A stretch of 64,000 nucleotides of DNA from Enterococcus saccharolyticus subsp. saccharolyticus (GTDB lineage: Bacteria > Bacillota > Bacilli > Lactobacillales > Enterococcaceae), in NCBI RefSeq assembly GCF_029023825.1, contig NZ_CP118957.1, positions 1,697,794-1,761,793 on the forward strand. Reading direction: 5' to 3'. The position numbers and the translations under genes were made by a program. Shown piece after piece: positions 53,539 through 63,008 of the stretch (the first letter of the stretch is position 1; each line of letters starts with the position of its first letter). The notes below the pieces were generated by a model. It was not told where the DNA came from. It made no database searches and saw only the letters and a list, made by a program, of their open reading frames with translations.

Positions 53539-54912
53539 TTATATTAAGTCTTTTGCCACTTCGTCGTGTACTTCAACGCCTTCTTTTTCTAAGCGCTCAA
53601 TCGTTTCTTTAAATTGTGGCAGATGTGCTTTATGTGCAATAAATAATTCATGCATCACTTTACGTGCAGTATCTCCTGATGGTACTAATGGATTGATTGT
53701 AAATGCTTGTAACGCAGTGCCATAATCACCAGTCACCGCCGCTTCAATCGTTAATAATTCCATCGCTTTCATCACTTGCAACCACCCTTTTTCAGCAGTT
53801 GGTAATTCACCAAAGGCTACCGAACGAGCACCGTCTGCTCCTAAATATGCCATCACTTCAACAACGCAATCAGCTGGTAGATCTGGCACTGCGCCATTAT
53901 TTTTCGTAGAAACAACAATTTGGGTATTTTTATTTGCGTAAATTGATGCGATGGTTTCACATGCTGCATCTGAATAGTGTGCGCCGCCACGTTGTTCTAA
54001 TTGTTCTGGTTTGTGATCTAAATTCGGATCTTTATATAGTTCAAATAATTCAGCTTCCGTTTTCTTCACTTGTTCAGCACGAGTACCAATAGTTTTGTAC
54101 TCTTCTAACGCATGGTCTAGCATTTCTTCTTGGCGATAGTAATAACGATGATAACCACAAGGGATCATCTTCATTTGGTGCAGTTGTTCTTTATAGAATG
54201 GAATATCATGGATATTTTTCGGTAAACCATTGTCTTCCTTAAATAGCTGATCAATAATGTCTAATGTCACATCATTTCCTTCTAAGTCTGCCACTTTATG
54301 CCAGTGGAAATGGTTCACACCTGCAAATTTATAAATCAATTCATTTTCTTTTTTGCCTAATAGGCCTGGTTCAACCATAATTGCACCAACTGGCACATTA
54401 CATAAACCAATTACGCGGTCCCATTTTCCGTAACGAACAATGGCTTCGGTCACCATACCTGCTGGATTTGTAAAGTTAATCAACCAAGCATTGGGACAAA
54501 GACGTTTCATATCTTCCACAATACCTAAAATAATTGGAATTGTACGGAACGCTTTAAACATCCCACCAGCGCCGTTTGTTTCTTGTCCTAACATACCATA
54601 GTAAGCTGGAATACGTTCATCTTTGACACGAGCATTTAATAGACCAACACGAAATTGAGTTGTAACAAAGTCAGCATCTTTTAGTGCTTTTTCCCGATCT
54701 AATGTTAAATGTATTTTAACATCATACGGTGAAGCATCCCACATCCGTTGCGCCATCTCACCAACGATTTCTAATTTTTCTTTTCCCGCTTCAATATCTA
54801 CTAACCAAATTTCTCTGATTGGTAATTCTTCATAACGTTTAATAAAACCTTCCATCAATTCCGGTGTATAGCTACTTCCGCCACCAATTGTTGCAATTTT
54901 AACTCCAGTCAT
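53539..54912 (-). CDS. 6-phospho-beta-glucosidase, GH4 (NAD/Mn-dependent)
   Basis: A 457-residue GH4 enzyme. The Rossmann motif is KIATIGGGSSYTPELMEGF; the metal ligand Cys lies in RVIGLCNVPVGAIMVEPGLL and the His in KFAGVNHFHWHKVADLEG. GH4 enzymes use NAD and Mn in a redox-elimination mechanism and, with this sequence type (LicH/CelF-like), act on 6-phospho-beta-glucosides. First gene of the operon, divergent from rpiR. The SD GGGAG is 11 nt before ATG, longer than usual. Confidence 0.92.
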   Translation of the reverse strand: MTGVKIATIGGGSSYTPELMEGFIKRYEELPIREIWLVDIEAGKEKLEIVGEMAQRMWDASPYDVKIHLTLDREKALKDADFVTTQFRVGLLNARVKDERIPAYYGMLGQETNGAGGMFKAFRTIPIILGIVEDMKRLCPNAWLINFTNPAGMVTEAIVRYGKWDRVIGLCNVPVGAIMVEPGLLGKKENELIYKFAGVNHFHWHKVADLEGNDVTLDIIDQLFKEDNGLPKNIHDIPFYKEQLHQMKMIPCGYHRYYYRQEEMLDHALEEYKTIGTRAEQVKKTEAELFELYKDPNLDHKPEQLEQRGGAHYSDAACETIASIYANKNTQIVVSTKNNGAVPDLPADCVVEVMAYLGADGARSVAFGELPTAEKGWLQVMKAMELLTIEAAVTGDYGTALQAFTINPLVPSGDTARKVMHELFIAHKAHLPQFKETIERLEKEGVEVHDEVAKDLI

Positions 54913-54936
54913 CTGTCAAATCGCTCCCTTAATATT

Positions 54937-55127
54937 ATTTACATTTTGATTATCTATCATGTAAATAAAACAATCAAGACGTTTGCGAACGCTTTCAATC
55001 CTTTTTACAAAATTAACCAAAAAAAGCGGAATTTTTTGTGAATAATATTTACAAAATAGAAAAAAAACGAATTCCAGCTTGCGTAAACGTTCTCTTTTAT
55101 TTACAATTTATTTAATAATTTTGTAAA
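54937..55127. promoter_or_regulatory. rpiR/GH4 intergenic control region with repeated TTTACA motifs and two cre-like sites
   Basis: Inverted repeats ATTTACAT (54937-54944)/ATGTAAAT (54959-54966) and TTTACAA (55100-55106)/TTGTAAA (55121-55127) flank two direct TTTACAAAAT copies (55004-55013, 55048-55057). They are plausible RpiR operators for both divergent units. TGCGAACGCTTTCA (54984-54997) and CGTAAACGTTCTCT (55082-55095) each match the CcpA cre consensus at 12 of 14 positions, implying catabolite control. Confidence 0.65.
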
Positions 55128-55144
55128 CAAAGAAAGGAAATCCT

Positions 55145-56065
55145 ATGTTATTAGTCGAAAAAATTCAAGAAACGAACTTTTCACCTGCCGAACAATCCCT
55201 CATTGATTATATACTTGAAAAAAATACTGCCATTGAAGAACACACGATTAAAGATATTGCCGAAGCAACGTTTGTCCATCCTTCCACGTTAATTCGAATT
55301 GCTAAAAAATTAGGTTTCAGTGGTTGGTCTGATTTAAAACTGGCCTTCTTAGAAGAACAACGCTATTTGCACAGTCATTTTGAAGAAATTGATGCTAATC
55401 TTCCTTTTGCCAAAACAGATGGTCTTGTCACCGTTGCCCAAAAAATGGCAGCCTTAGAACAAACAACCATTGAAGATACCTTGTCCCTTTTGCATCATGA
55501 TACGTTAAAAAAAGCGACGGATTTATTATATCAAGCAAAAGAAATCAAAATTTTTACGTCAAATGCCAATATTTTTACCGCACAAGATTTTGCTTTAAAA
55601 ATGCGTCGGTTAAAAAAACGAACGACTATTGCGGAAATTATTGGTGAACAAGCTTATGAAGCTCATAATACTGACGAAACGACCTGTGCACTTTTAATTT
55701 CATATACGGGTGAAAATCAATTAATCAAACAAGTTTTACCGATTTTAAAAGAACAAGGTGCACATATTTTAAGTATTACTAGTATTGGCGAAAGTACGAT
55801 TAGCAAAGAATCTGATTGCAATCTTCAAATGACCACCCGAGAGCGTTTGTATTCTAAGATTGGTGATTTTACGACCAGTATGTCAATTTCCTACTTATTA
55901 GATGTCTTATACACAACGGTCTTTTCTAGAAATTACCAGCAAAATCTCAATCATTTAATTCATATGGGCGAAGAATTTGATAATCGAACCAGTACCTCAC
56001 CGGTTATGCAAGAACATCCGATTGAAAACCGGTTGCAAATTACCGATTCATTTTTGCCAAACTAA
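55145..56065 (+). CDS. RpiR family transcriptional regulator
   Basis: A 306-residue regulator. The N-terminal HTH_6 domain has NTAIEEHTIKDIAEATFVHP and STLIRIAKKLGFSGWSDLKL, and the C-terminal SIS (sugar isomerase) domain runs from about residue 115 (LYQAKEIKIFTSNANIFTAQ, TTCALLISYTGENQLIKQVL). SIS domains bind phosphosugars, so the effector is probably a 6-phospho-glucoside or glucose phosphate. It is divergent from the GH4-GH1 operon, its likely target. SD AAAGGAAA. Confidence 0.92.
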   Translation: MLLVEKIQETNFSPAEQSLIDYILEKNTAIEEHTIKDIAEATFVHPSTLIRIAKKLGFSGWSDLKLAFLEEQRYLHSHFEEIDANLPFAKTDGLVTVAQKMAALEQTTIEDTLSLLHHDTLKKATDLLYQAKEIKIFTSNANIFTAQDFALKMRRLKKRTTIAEIIGEQAYEAHNTDETTCALLISYTGENQLIKQVLPILKEQGAHILSITSIGESTISKESDCNLQMTTRERLYSKIGDFTTSMSISYLLDVLYTTVFSRNYQQNLNHLIHMGEEFDNRTSTSPVMQEHPIENRLQITDSFLPN

Positions 56066-56242
56066 AAATAAGACATTCCCAGTCAAATGTTAAAAATAAA
56101 GAAAATGACTTGGTATATTTGTTATTAAATAGGTCGATTCATGTTAAAATATAGATTCCCAAAGACAAAATACAAGGTTTTCTATAAAAAGAAAATTTCA
56201 CGAACTTGTTTTTATAATCTTTGTTTCGAAGGGAAGACAAAC

Positions 56243-56833
56243 ATGATTAGACAGATGAAGCAAATGTTAGATGCACATACTTTCGCTAATGCTAGAGTCG
56301 CTGAAATTAAAAATGAATACGCAAAAATTGATAAGGATTGGTTAGTGGTTCATTTTAAGATTACTGTATATATGGCGATAACCAATTTTCTGATTGAAAT
56401 CGTTTTAAGTTTATATGTGATTCAAACGCAGTTATTAACCACGACTTTACCCATGTATTTCTTAAAATATTTAATCGTTCCTTCAGTAGCTAATAGTTGT
56501 TTGTTGCTTACAGGATATTTTTTTATGACATCCCAGCGCCATTCTGCTATTCAAAAAATTTATGGCATTTCCATTATGTCGACATTCGTCGCGTTTGTCA
56601 TCACAACGATTCATAATATCTATAGCCCAATCTATATGATTTATTTAATCTCAATTGTGTTAACGTCGATTTACTCCAACCATCGCTTAACGAAAAGCAT
56701 TGGTTTTCTGAGCATTGGGTTATTTTTACTTTCAGAATTTGTTATCACTTGGGATCCAGTCAAACAGTCGATTTTTGATAGTCCCTTTGAAATTGTTAGA
56801 TATTCCATCGGTACATCTTCCAATAACTCCTGA
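56243..56833 (+). pseudogene. Truncated membrane-sensor gene ending at a rearrangement junction
   Basis: From ATG 56243 (SD AAGGGAAG) the frame encodes a cytoplasmic N-terminus (MIRQMKQMLDAHTFANARVA) and about six membrane helices (ITNFLIEIVLSLYVIQTQLL, IYMIYLISIVLTSIYS), ending in WDPVKQSIFDS near 56780. The next residues, PFEIVRYSIGTSSNNS, are simply the antisense of the licT gene on the other strand, so the true gene is cut at about 56782. Such N-terminal domains usually precede a signalling domain such as GGDEF, which would be the lost part; that is inference. Confidence 0.75.
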
Positions 56834-57006
56834 AATTTCTGTGAGACCTCTCCACTTGCTAGACGATAGATTTTATCAATCTTGGTTTCGTCTAACGCGT
56901 CACCAATTTTTTTATTAAAAGCAATCCCTTTTCCCATCGCAATGAGTTCATTTGATTTATCATTCGTCACAACGACATTATTGTTCAATATTTTATCAAT
57001 ATACAT
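56783..57006 (-). pseudogene. licT: licT/bglG antiterminator, 3'-truncated (RNA-binding domain only)
   Basis: ATG at 57006 with GGAGG opens a BglG-family antiterminator: MYIDKILNNNVVVTNDKSNE, VMGKGIAF-like IAMGKGIAFNKKIGDALDE and KIYRLASGEVSQKFQELLED make the complete CAT RNA-binding domain (about 56 residues) plus the first residues of PRD1 (VPMEYLTISKG). At about 56783 the sequence switches to the antisense of the membrane-protein gene, and the frame runs on to 56671. Both PRD domains are lost. An isolated CAT domain could in principle be constitutively active. Confidence 0.88.
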
Positions 57007-57097
57007 CCCAATTCCTCCGTAGAGTGACTGTCCTGCTTTTAATAACCAACATTCTCAACTCGCTCCTCCTTTTTTATCGCTAGTGAAAGGTACAAAA

Positions 57098-57128
57098 AAA
57101 CAGGCAACAATCAAATTGACTGTTGCCT
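57098..57128 (-). terminator. ABC exporter operon terminator
   Basis: AGGCAACAATCAA (57102-57114) pairs with TTGACTGTTGCCT (57116-57128), one mismatch, with a T run on the minus strand. Confidence 0.88.
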
Positions 57129-57134
57129 TTGCTC

Positions 57135-58916
57135 TTAAGGATTCATGCTTTGTAATTTGTACATATCTGCATAAAGTCCAGCTTGTTGAATTAATGACTC
57201 GTGATTGCCTCGTTCAACAATGTTCCCCTTATCTAAAACTAAAATTAAATCTGCATCGCGAATTGTTGATAAACGATGGGCAATAGCAATCGTTGTCCGC
57301 CCTTGACGCATATTTGCTAAACCTTCTTGAATATACCCTTCTGTTTCCGTGTCAATATTAGCTGTCGCTTCATCCAACACTAAAATTTTCGGTTGCGTCA
57401 CCATTGTTCGAGCAAACGAAATTAATTGTCGTTGTCCACTAGAATAACTAGCACCGCGTTCAATCACTTTGGCATGATAGGCACCAGGTAATTGTTCGAT
57501 AAATTTATCGGCTTGAACAAATTTTGCCGCAGCAATAATTTCTTCATCAGTAATGGTTTTATTCAACAAACGAATATTGTCCGCAATATCACCATAAAAC
57601 ATAAACGCGTCTTGTAACACTAAGCCCATTTTTTGACGCAATTCTTCTAGTGAAAAGTCACGAATATCTTTGTCATCAATTAAAATTTGCCCTTCACCAA
57701 ACTCATAAAAACGCATTAAGACATTAATAATCGAACTTTTCCCACTACCTGTATGGCCAACAAGAGCCACCGTTTCTCCTGGATGAGCGACAAAGGAAAT
57801 ATTTTGTAGCACATTGTGTTCACCATCATAAGAAAATGTGACATTCCGAAATTCAATTTTTCCAGCTGTAATTGTTTCATTGGCAGTTGGGTGTTGTTGC
57901 GGTGTGTATTCTTCATCATCCATAATTTTTAAAATACGACTCCCCGCAACGACACCATCTGTAAAGGTACTTAAAAAGTCCATCATTTGTGTCATTGGAT
58001 TGAAAAAACCTTGCACGTAAGTTGTAAAGGCATAAATCAAGCCCACTTCAATGGGTGAATGTAAGGCATCAAAACCAAACACAGTTAAGGACATCGCCAC
58101 TGCAATAGCATACAAGAGGTTAATAATTGGTGCCAGTAACAATGAATTGGTACGAATCATCGCATAACGAGTTTCTAAATAATCATCATTGGTTTCTTCA
58201 AATTCACGATTTAAACGACGTTCTTGTCGAAATTGCTGCACAATTTGCATCCCAGAAATTGATTCATTTAATTTGGTATTTAATTGACTTAATTTCTCAC
58301 GCATTTGGCGATAGATACGAGAACTAAATTTTTGGTAATACCAAATAACAATCCCCAAAATCGGTAAGAAAATCAAATTAATTAACGCAATTTTCGCATT
58401 GATTTGAAACATCGCCGCAAAAGAAGAAATAACAGCGAAAATCCCCGTCAATACTGATAAAAAAACATACCAAAATTCAAAGAGTGTTTCGGTATCATTC
58501 GTCACACGCGAAACAATGGAACCTGCGGGGGTCCGATCAAAATAACGCATCCCGAGCGTATGCAATTTCTCAAATAACTTCACACGAATATATTGATACG
58601 TTTTCAGCGATGCCATCGAATATAAAAACCATTGGAAAAACCAAATAATCGCCTTCATCACTGTACCAAACAAATACAGCGCCGCGAAATATAAAATCAC
58701 TTGCATCGTCGCCGTTTGTTTCATTAAATAATTGTCAATTAAGGTTTGTAAGACCCGTGGCAATAAAATATTGACAACTGATAGTATAAAAGCAAATGCA
58801 ATAGCCACCATAAAAGTGCGTCTAAAAGGTTTCGCATACGTTAGTAAACGACGAATAATCGTTGCTTGTTCTTTTAATGGTATTGATTTTGCCCATTCAG
58901 ATTGTGATTTTTCCAT
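57135..58916 (-). CDS. ABC exporter half-transporter B (EfrB/LmrD-like)
   Basis: A 593-residue type IV ABC exporter subunit: six TM helices in residues 30-330 (FMVAIAFAFILSVVNILLPR onwards) and a nucleotide-binding domain with Walker A ALVGHTGSGKSSIINVL, signature SYSSGQRQLISFA and Walker B ILVLDEATANID (catalytic Glu present). H-loop IAIAHRLSTIRDAD. Paired with the upstream gene, whose catalytic Glu is replaced, this is the consensus-site donor of a heterodimer such as EfrAB or LmrCD. Multidrug export is likely. Its start overlaps the upstream stop by 1 nt (TAATG). Confidence 0.92.
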   Translation of the reverse strand: MEKSQSEWAKSIPLKEQATIIRRLLTYAKPFRRTFMVAIAFAFILSVVNILLPRVLQTLIDNYLMKQTATMQVILYFAALYLFGTVMKAIIWFFQWFLYSMASLKTYQYIRVKLFEKLHTLGMRYFDRTPAGSIVSRVTNDTETLFEFWYVFLSVLTGIFAVISSFAAMFQINAKIALINLIFLPILGIVIWYYQKFSSRIYRQMREKLSQLNTKLNESISGMQIVQQFRQERRLNREFEETNDDYLETRYAMIRTNSLLLAPIINLLYAIAVAMSLTVFGFDALHSPIEVGLIYAFTTYVQGFFNPMTQMMDFLSTFTDGVVAGSRILKIMDDEEYTPQQHPTANETITAGKIEFRNVTFSYDGEHNVLQNISFVAHPGETVALVGHTGSGKSSIINVLMRFYEFGEGQILIDDKDIRDFSLEELRQKMGLVLQDAFMFYGDIADNIRLLNKTITDEEIIAAAKFVQADKFIEQLPGAYHAKVIERGASYSSGQRQLISFARTMVTQPKILVLDEATANIDTETEGYIQEGLANMRQGRTTIAIAHRLSTIRDADLILVLDKGNIVERGNHESLIQQAGLYADMYKLQSMNP

Positions 58917-60667
58917 TACGCCTCACTCCCTTCAATTTTTGCTTCTAATTGTTGTTTCTCCCACATTCGTTTGTACCAACCATCAAAGACTAATAATTCT
59001 TCATGCGTCCCGCGTTCCACGATTTTCCCTTCATCAACCACTAGAATTTCTTTGGCATGCATGACACTACTTAAACGATGTGCTGCAATAATGGTCGTTT
59101 TATCTTGACGAAAAGTTTTTAAATTATGCAAAATCGCTTCTTCGGTTTTCGCATCGACAGCGGATAAGGCATCATCTAAAATCAATAATTCTGGCTCGAC
59201 AATTAAGGCTCTAGCAATCGAAATCCGTTGCTTTTGTCCACCGGATAGTGACACGCCACGTTCGCCAACCATTGTGTCATATCCTTCTGGAAAGCCTTTA
59301 ATGTCTTCATCGATAAACGCCAATTTTGCGGCTTGTTCAATTTTCTCTTGTGAAAAATGAGGATCAGCAAAGCGAATATTGTCGCGAATCGTCATAGAAA
59401 ACAAGAAATGGTCTTGGGGCACATACCCGATTGATTGCAACAAAGCATCCAGTGAATAGTCTTTGATTGAATGTCCACCAAATTGAATCGATCCTTGATA
59501 ATTATCATATTCACGCATTAATAATTTTAATAACGTTGTTTTACCTGAACCAGTTTTCCCCACAACACCTAAAACTTCTCCTTCATTTAATGAAAATTGG
59601 ATATTGTCTAAAGCGATGGTATCATCTTCAGGATAGTGAAACTGATCAATATGAACGGCTAATTCTCCTTTAGCGGGTGTCGTAATTGCATCAGGTGCTT
59701 CAATAATATGGGTCTTTTCTCTTAATAACTCAGAGACACGGTCATAACTAGCATTCCCACGTTCTAATACATTAAATAAACGACCAATCGCAAACATCGG
59801 CCAAATTAACATCCCAATATAACTGATAAATGACACGAGTTGCCCAATGGTGATTGTCCCATTCATAATGAAATTCCCACCAACAATAATCGTCAAAACA
59901 TAAGACAACCCAATAATCAATGTAATAAATGGATCAAATAATGCATCTAAAAAGTTTACACGACGATTTTTAGCAATTGCTTGATCAATTTTTTCTGAGA
60001 AATCGGCTAAATCTTCTTTTTCTTGGCCAAAAGTTTTAATCACTTTCATCCCAGTGATACTTTCTTGCGCTTTGTCATTGATATTGGAAAAGGCTTCTTG
60101 AGAATCGCGAAACGCATCGTGGAGTTTAGAACCTAAAATACGTGAAGTCAGTGCCAGCAATGGCAGAGGAATCAAAGCAATCAGCGTCAAACGCCAATCG
60201 ATAAAGAGAATCATGGCTAGAATCGTCATCCCTCCAGAAATAAACGAATCCGCAAACGTCAAAATACCTGCACCAGCTACGTTTTGAATGGCATTTAAAT
60301 CATTGGTTGCATGTGCCATCAAATCGCCTGTCCGGTATTTTTGATAAAAAATATTATCCATTTTGGTAAAGTGGTCAAATAATTGACGGCGCAAACTTTT
60401 TTCTAAACGTGCGGCACTTCCCCAAATATGCGTGCGCCAAATATAACGAAAAATGTATTGTCCTAATGCGGCAGCACATAAAATAGCGACCCAAAATAAA
60501 ATGGTCGTCATATGAATGTTTTGATCGGCGATTTCATCAATGATAATCCCGATTACTTTTGGAGGAACCAATTGCATAATTGCAACTAAAATCAATGCCG
60601 TTACACCAATAATATAGTTCTTTCTCTCTTGTCTAAAAAACCAACTTAATTTTTTGAATATTGACAT
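58916..60667 (-). CDS. ABC exporter half-transporter A, degenerate ATPase site (EfrA/LmrC-like)
   Basis: A 583-residue partner of the next gene. The TM domain covers residues 15-310 (IIGVTALILVAIMQLVPPKV, LISFISYIGMLIWPMFAIGR-type region QLVSFISYIGMLIWPMFAIG). NBD: Walker A GVVGKTGSGKTTLLKLL, signature VSLSGGQKQRISIARAL, Walker B LLILDDALSAVD, where Asp replaces the catalytic Glu. That is the signature of an asymmetric heterodimeric exporter with one degenerate site. It is first in the two-gene operon. Confidence 0.92.
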   Translation of the reverse strand: MSIFKKLSWFFRQERKNYIIGVTALILVAIMQLVPPKVIGIIIDEIADQNIHMTTILFWVAILCAAALGQYIFRYIWRTHIWGSAARLEKSLRRQLFDHFTKMDNIFYQKYRTGDLMAHATNDLNAIQNVAGAGILTFADSFISGGMTILAMILFIDWRLTLIALIPLPLLALTSRILGSKLHDAFRDSQEAFSNINDKAQESITGMKVIKTFGQEKEDLADFSEKIDQAIAKNRRVNFLDALFDPFITLIIGLSYVLTIIVGGNFIMNGTITIGQLVSFISYIGMLIWPMFAIGRLFNVLERGNASYDRVSELLREKTHIIEAPDAITTPAKGELAVHIDQFHYPEDDTIALDNIQFSLNEGEVLGVVGKTGSGKTTLLKLLMREYDNYQGSIQFGGHSIKDYSLDALLQSIGYVPQDHFLFSMTIRDNIRFADPHFSQEKIEQAAKLAFIDEDIKGFPEGYDTMVGERGVSLSGGQKQRISIARALIVEPELLILDDALSAVDAKTEEAILHNLKTFRQDKTTIIAAHRLSSVMHAKEILVVDEGKIVERGTHEELLVFDGWYKRMWEKQQLEAKIEGSEA

Positions 60668-60696
60668 ACCTAACCTCCTATTATTTTATAGCAAAC

Positions 60697-60727
60697 AAAA
60701 AAACGAGCTGAATAAATCAGCCCGTTT
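60697..60727 (-). terminator. yneF terminator upstream of the ABC operon
   Basis: AAACGAGCTGA (60701-60711) and TCAGCCCGTTT (60717-60727), one mismatch, followed by TTTTTTTG on the minus strand. It ends about 20 nt before the ABC SD. Confidence 0.85.
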
Positions 60728-60740
60728 AAAAAACCAATGG

Positions 60741-60956
60741 TTATTTTTGGTTTTTCATTTGTTGCATCATTTGACGAATTTTTTTCTCAGAGGGTTTTTG
60801 CCCCATTGACATCATCATCATGCGCAACATATCCTCATTAACGGGAGGATTTTTCTTCAAGTAATCTTGCATATATTTACGTGCTAAAAAGAAGCCGCCT
60901 ACAGCGCCTATAACTAAAGCGATAATCGCAATTAAAACAACAATTCCTGTACTCAT
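60741..60956 (-). CDS. yneF: YneF family protein (UPF0154)
   Basis: A 71-residue small membrane protein with one N-terminal helix ([20 protein letters not shown]) and the conserved tail [20 protein letters not shown] followed by [20 protein letters not shown]. This matches the YneF family of Firmicutes exactly in length and sequence. Function unknown. SD AAAGGAG. Upstream of the ABC pair on the same strand, with its own terminator. Confidence 0.92.
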   Translation of the reverse strand: MSTGIVVLIAIIALVIGAVGGFFLARKYMQDYLKKNPPVNEDMLRMMMMSMGQKPSEKKIRQMMQQMKNQK

Positions 60957-61069
60957 AATTATCTTCTCCTTTCCCTGTTCTCAATGAATTATTGTACTAG
61001 AAAAACAGAAAAAAGAAAAGGAAGTTTTACAATTTACTTCCAATTCCCTTTTTTTGACGTCATTATTCC

Positions 61070-61966
61070 TTATTGTGCAACAATTTTTTCTAATAAGTGT
61101 GGATCAAAAACCCCAGCTTTTAACATCTCAATTTCAAAACGATACGGTGGTTTCTTGTTCTTTTTATCCTCACCAACCATCACATACGGTGTTTCGAGAA
61201 TTTTTGGCAATGTCGCTAATTTTTCATGATGCACGATATAATTGAGCGCATCAAAACCAATCGTGCCAAAACCAATATTTTCATGACGGTCTTTATGTGA
61301 GCCTTGGGGATTTTTTGAATCATTGACGTGAACGACTTTCAAACGATCTAAACCGATAATTTTGTCAAATTCTTCCAAAACACCATCAAAATCTTCTTTG
61401 ATATTATACCCAGCATCATTGGTATGACAGGTGTCTAATGTCACCGATAATTTTTCATTTAATGTCACACCTTCAATAATAGTCGCTAATTCTTCAAAAT
61501 TACGGCCAAGTTCTGTGCCTTTACCGGCCATTGTTTCAAGCGCGATTTGCGGAATTTGATCTTTATCCAAGACTTCATTTAATCCTTTGATGATTTGTGC
61601 AAGACCAGCATCTACCCCCGCACCCACATGTGCACCGGGATGCATAGTAATTTGCGTAGCACCTAGCGCTTGCGCACGACGAATTTCTTCACGTAAAAAA
61701 TCAATGGCAAAGCCAAAATTTTCTGGTTTGATGGTATTTCCTAAATTAATAATATATGGCGCATGAACGACCATATCCGATAGACCATGCATTGCCATAA
61801 ACGCTTGTCCCGCTTCAATATTCATATCTTCTAAAGGTTTCCGACGCGTATTTTGTGGTGCCCCTGTATAAATCATAAACGTAGTTGCTTGATAGCTAGC
61901 CGCTTCTTCTGCCGCTCCTACTAACATTTTCTTTCCACTCATGGAAACGTGTGAGCCAATTAACAT
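61070..61966 (-). CDS. nfo: Endonuclease IV
   Basis: A 298-residue TIM-barrel AP endonuclease. [20 protein letters not shown], the zinc-binding segments [39 protein letters not shown] and [20 protein letters not shown], and [15 protein letters not shown] are all present with every metal ligand. It cleaves DNA 5' of abasic sites in base-excision repair. Monocistronic as far as can be seen; SD GAGG. Confidence 0.96.
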   Translation of the reverse strand: MLIGSHVSMSGKKMLVGAAEEAASYQATTFMIYTGAPQNTRRKPLEDMNIEAGQAFMAMHGLSDMVVHAPYIINLGNTIKPENFGFAIDFLREEIRRAQALGATQITMHPGAHVGAGVDAGLAQIIKGLNEVLDKDQIPQIALETMAGKGTELGRNFEELATIIEGVTLNEKLSVTLDTCHTNDAGYNIKEDFDGVLEEFDKIIGLDRLKVVHVNDSKNPQGSHKDRHENIGFGTIGFDALNYIVHHEKLATLPKILETPYVMVGEDKKNKKPPYRFEIEMLKAGVFDPHLLEKIVAQ

Positions 61967-62033
61967 AAATGTCCTCCTTCAATTTCTTCTTTTCTAGTAT
62001 TGCGGACTCGTCTCCAGATTGCAAGAATCGCGC

Positions 62034-62948
62034 TTAAACATTAATTCCTAATAAGAGAACGACAATCGTCATTAGTGGCAAACTCAATAAAAAGCTAATC
62101 GATGAAGCAAAACCAACCACTTCTTCTTTGACACCCGCTAACACAGAGTTAATGACACCAAACAAAGGAATCGGTGTTAAAGCTAACAATGATAAGGTTA
62201 TTTTATATAAATGAGGAATCGGTAAAAAGAAAACAACCGCAATCACTGCAAATCCTAAACCATATCGCATCGCCAATAATTTGACAACGTCTCTCATCGC
62301 CCCTTTCGGTAAACGAAACTCTAAGTACAATCCAATCATAAACATTGATAAAAAGACATTCGCTGACGCTACTGGATGAAGCATGGTCAATAGTGATTCT
62401 GGTAAATTAATTGTAAAAATCCTTAAAATCAACATCAACATATAACAAGTAAAAGGAATCGAGCGTAACAGTTGTAAAGCAATCTTTTTTGGTTCAAAAG
62501 TTGTTTGATTCCCCACGAGACGGTTGACCACAATATTCGTCCCACCACACAACATAATACTATTTCCCATATCAAACATAGATAAAAACGGCACGCCTAA
62601 CGGTAAAAAACCTTGGACAAAAGGCAAGGTGAAATTTCCGATGTTAAATCCTGACGCACAATACATAAATAATTGCTGATTTTTCGTTGATTCTTTACGA
62701 GACAATAGCCAGGCCAAGGCAATTTGGAGAATGGACCACACAAAACCAATCAGAATAAATACTACCAAATCAATTTTTAAAGATACCTTTGCTAAATTCA
62801 CAATCACCACAGCAGGCAAGGTGATGTTGACAATAATGACCGATAATGTCGTACCATCGGCTTTTGATAAGAGCCCAATCCTTTTTAATACAAAACCTAA
62901 AAAAATCATCAAAAATAAGCCAAGTGCCTGAACAATAATTGCAACCAT
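62034..62948 (-). CDS. AEC family transporter (second copy)
   Basis: A 304-residue ten-helix carrier related to the one at 21.2 kb: VQALGLFLMIFLGFVLKRIG, then LLSKADGTTLSVIIVNITLP and MYCASGFNIGNFTLPFVQGF, and ending with two helices (FASSISFLLSLPLMTIVVLL). The substrate is unknown. SD GGAGGG is 5 nt before ATG; a hairpin that terminates the tyrS transcript ends just ahead of the SD. Confidence 0.85.
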   Translation of the reverse strand: MVAIIVQALGLFLMIFLGFVLKRIGLLSKADGTTLSVIIVNITLPAVVIVNLAKVSLKIDLVVFILIGFVWSILQIALAWLLSRKESTKNQQLFMYCASGFNIGNFTLPFVQGFLPLGVPFLSMFDMGNSIMLCGGTNIVVNRLVGNQTTFEPKKIALQLLRSIPFTCYMLMLILRIFTINLPESLLTMLHPVASANVFLSMFMIGLYLEFRLPKGAMRDVVKLLAMRYGLGFAVIAVVFFLPIPHLYKITLSLLALTPIPLFGVINSVLAGVKEEVVGFASSISFLLSLPLMTIVVLLLGINV

Positions 62949-62965
62949 TTCGTTCCCTCCACAAA

Positions 62966-62993
62966 AAAGAGACTGTTAAAAACAATCTCTTTT
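62966..62993 (-). terminator. tyrS terminator abutting the AEC gene
   Basis: AAAGAGACTGTT (62966-62977) and AACAATCTCTTT (62981-62992), one mismatch, followed by T residues, 5-10 nt before the AEC SD. Confidence 0.8.
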
Positions 62994-63008
62994 GATTTTC
63001 TATTTAGT

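Noticed and set aside
56671-57006. A complete 111-residue protein gene
   Set aside because: Only the first 74 residues are LicT; the rest is the antisense of the membrane-protein gene beyond the junction, so it is treated as a truncated gene.
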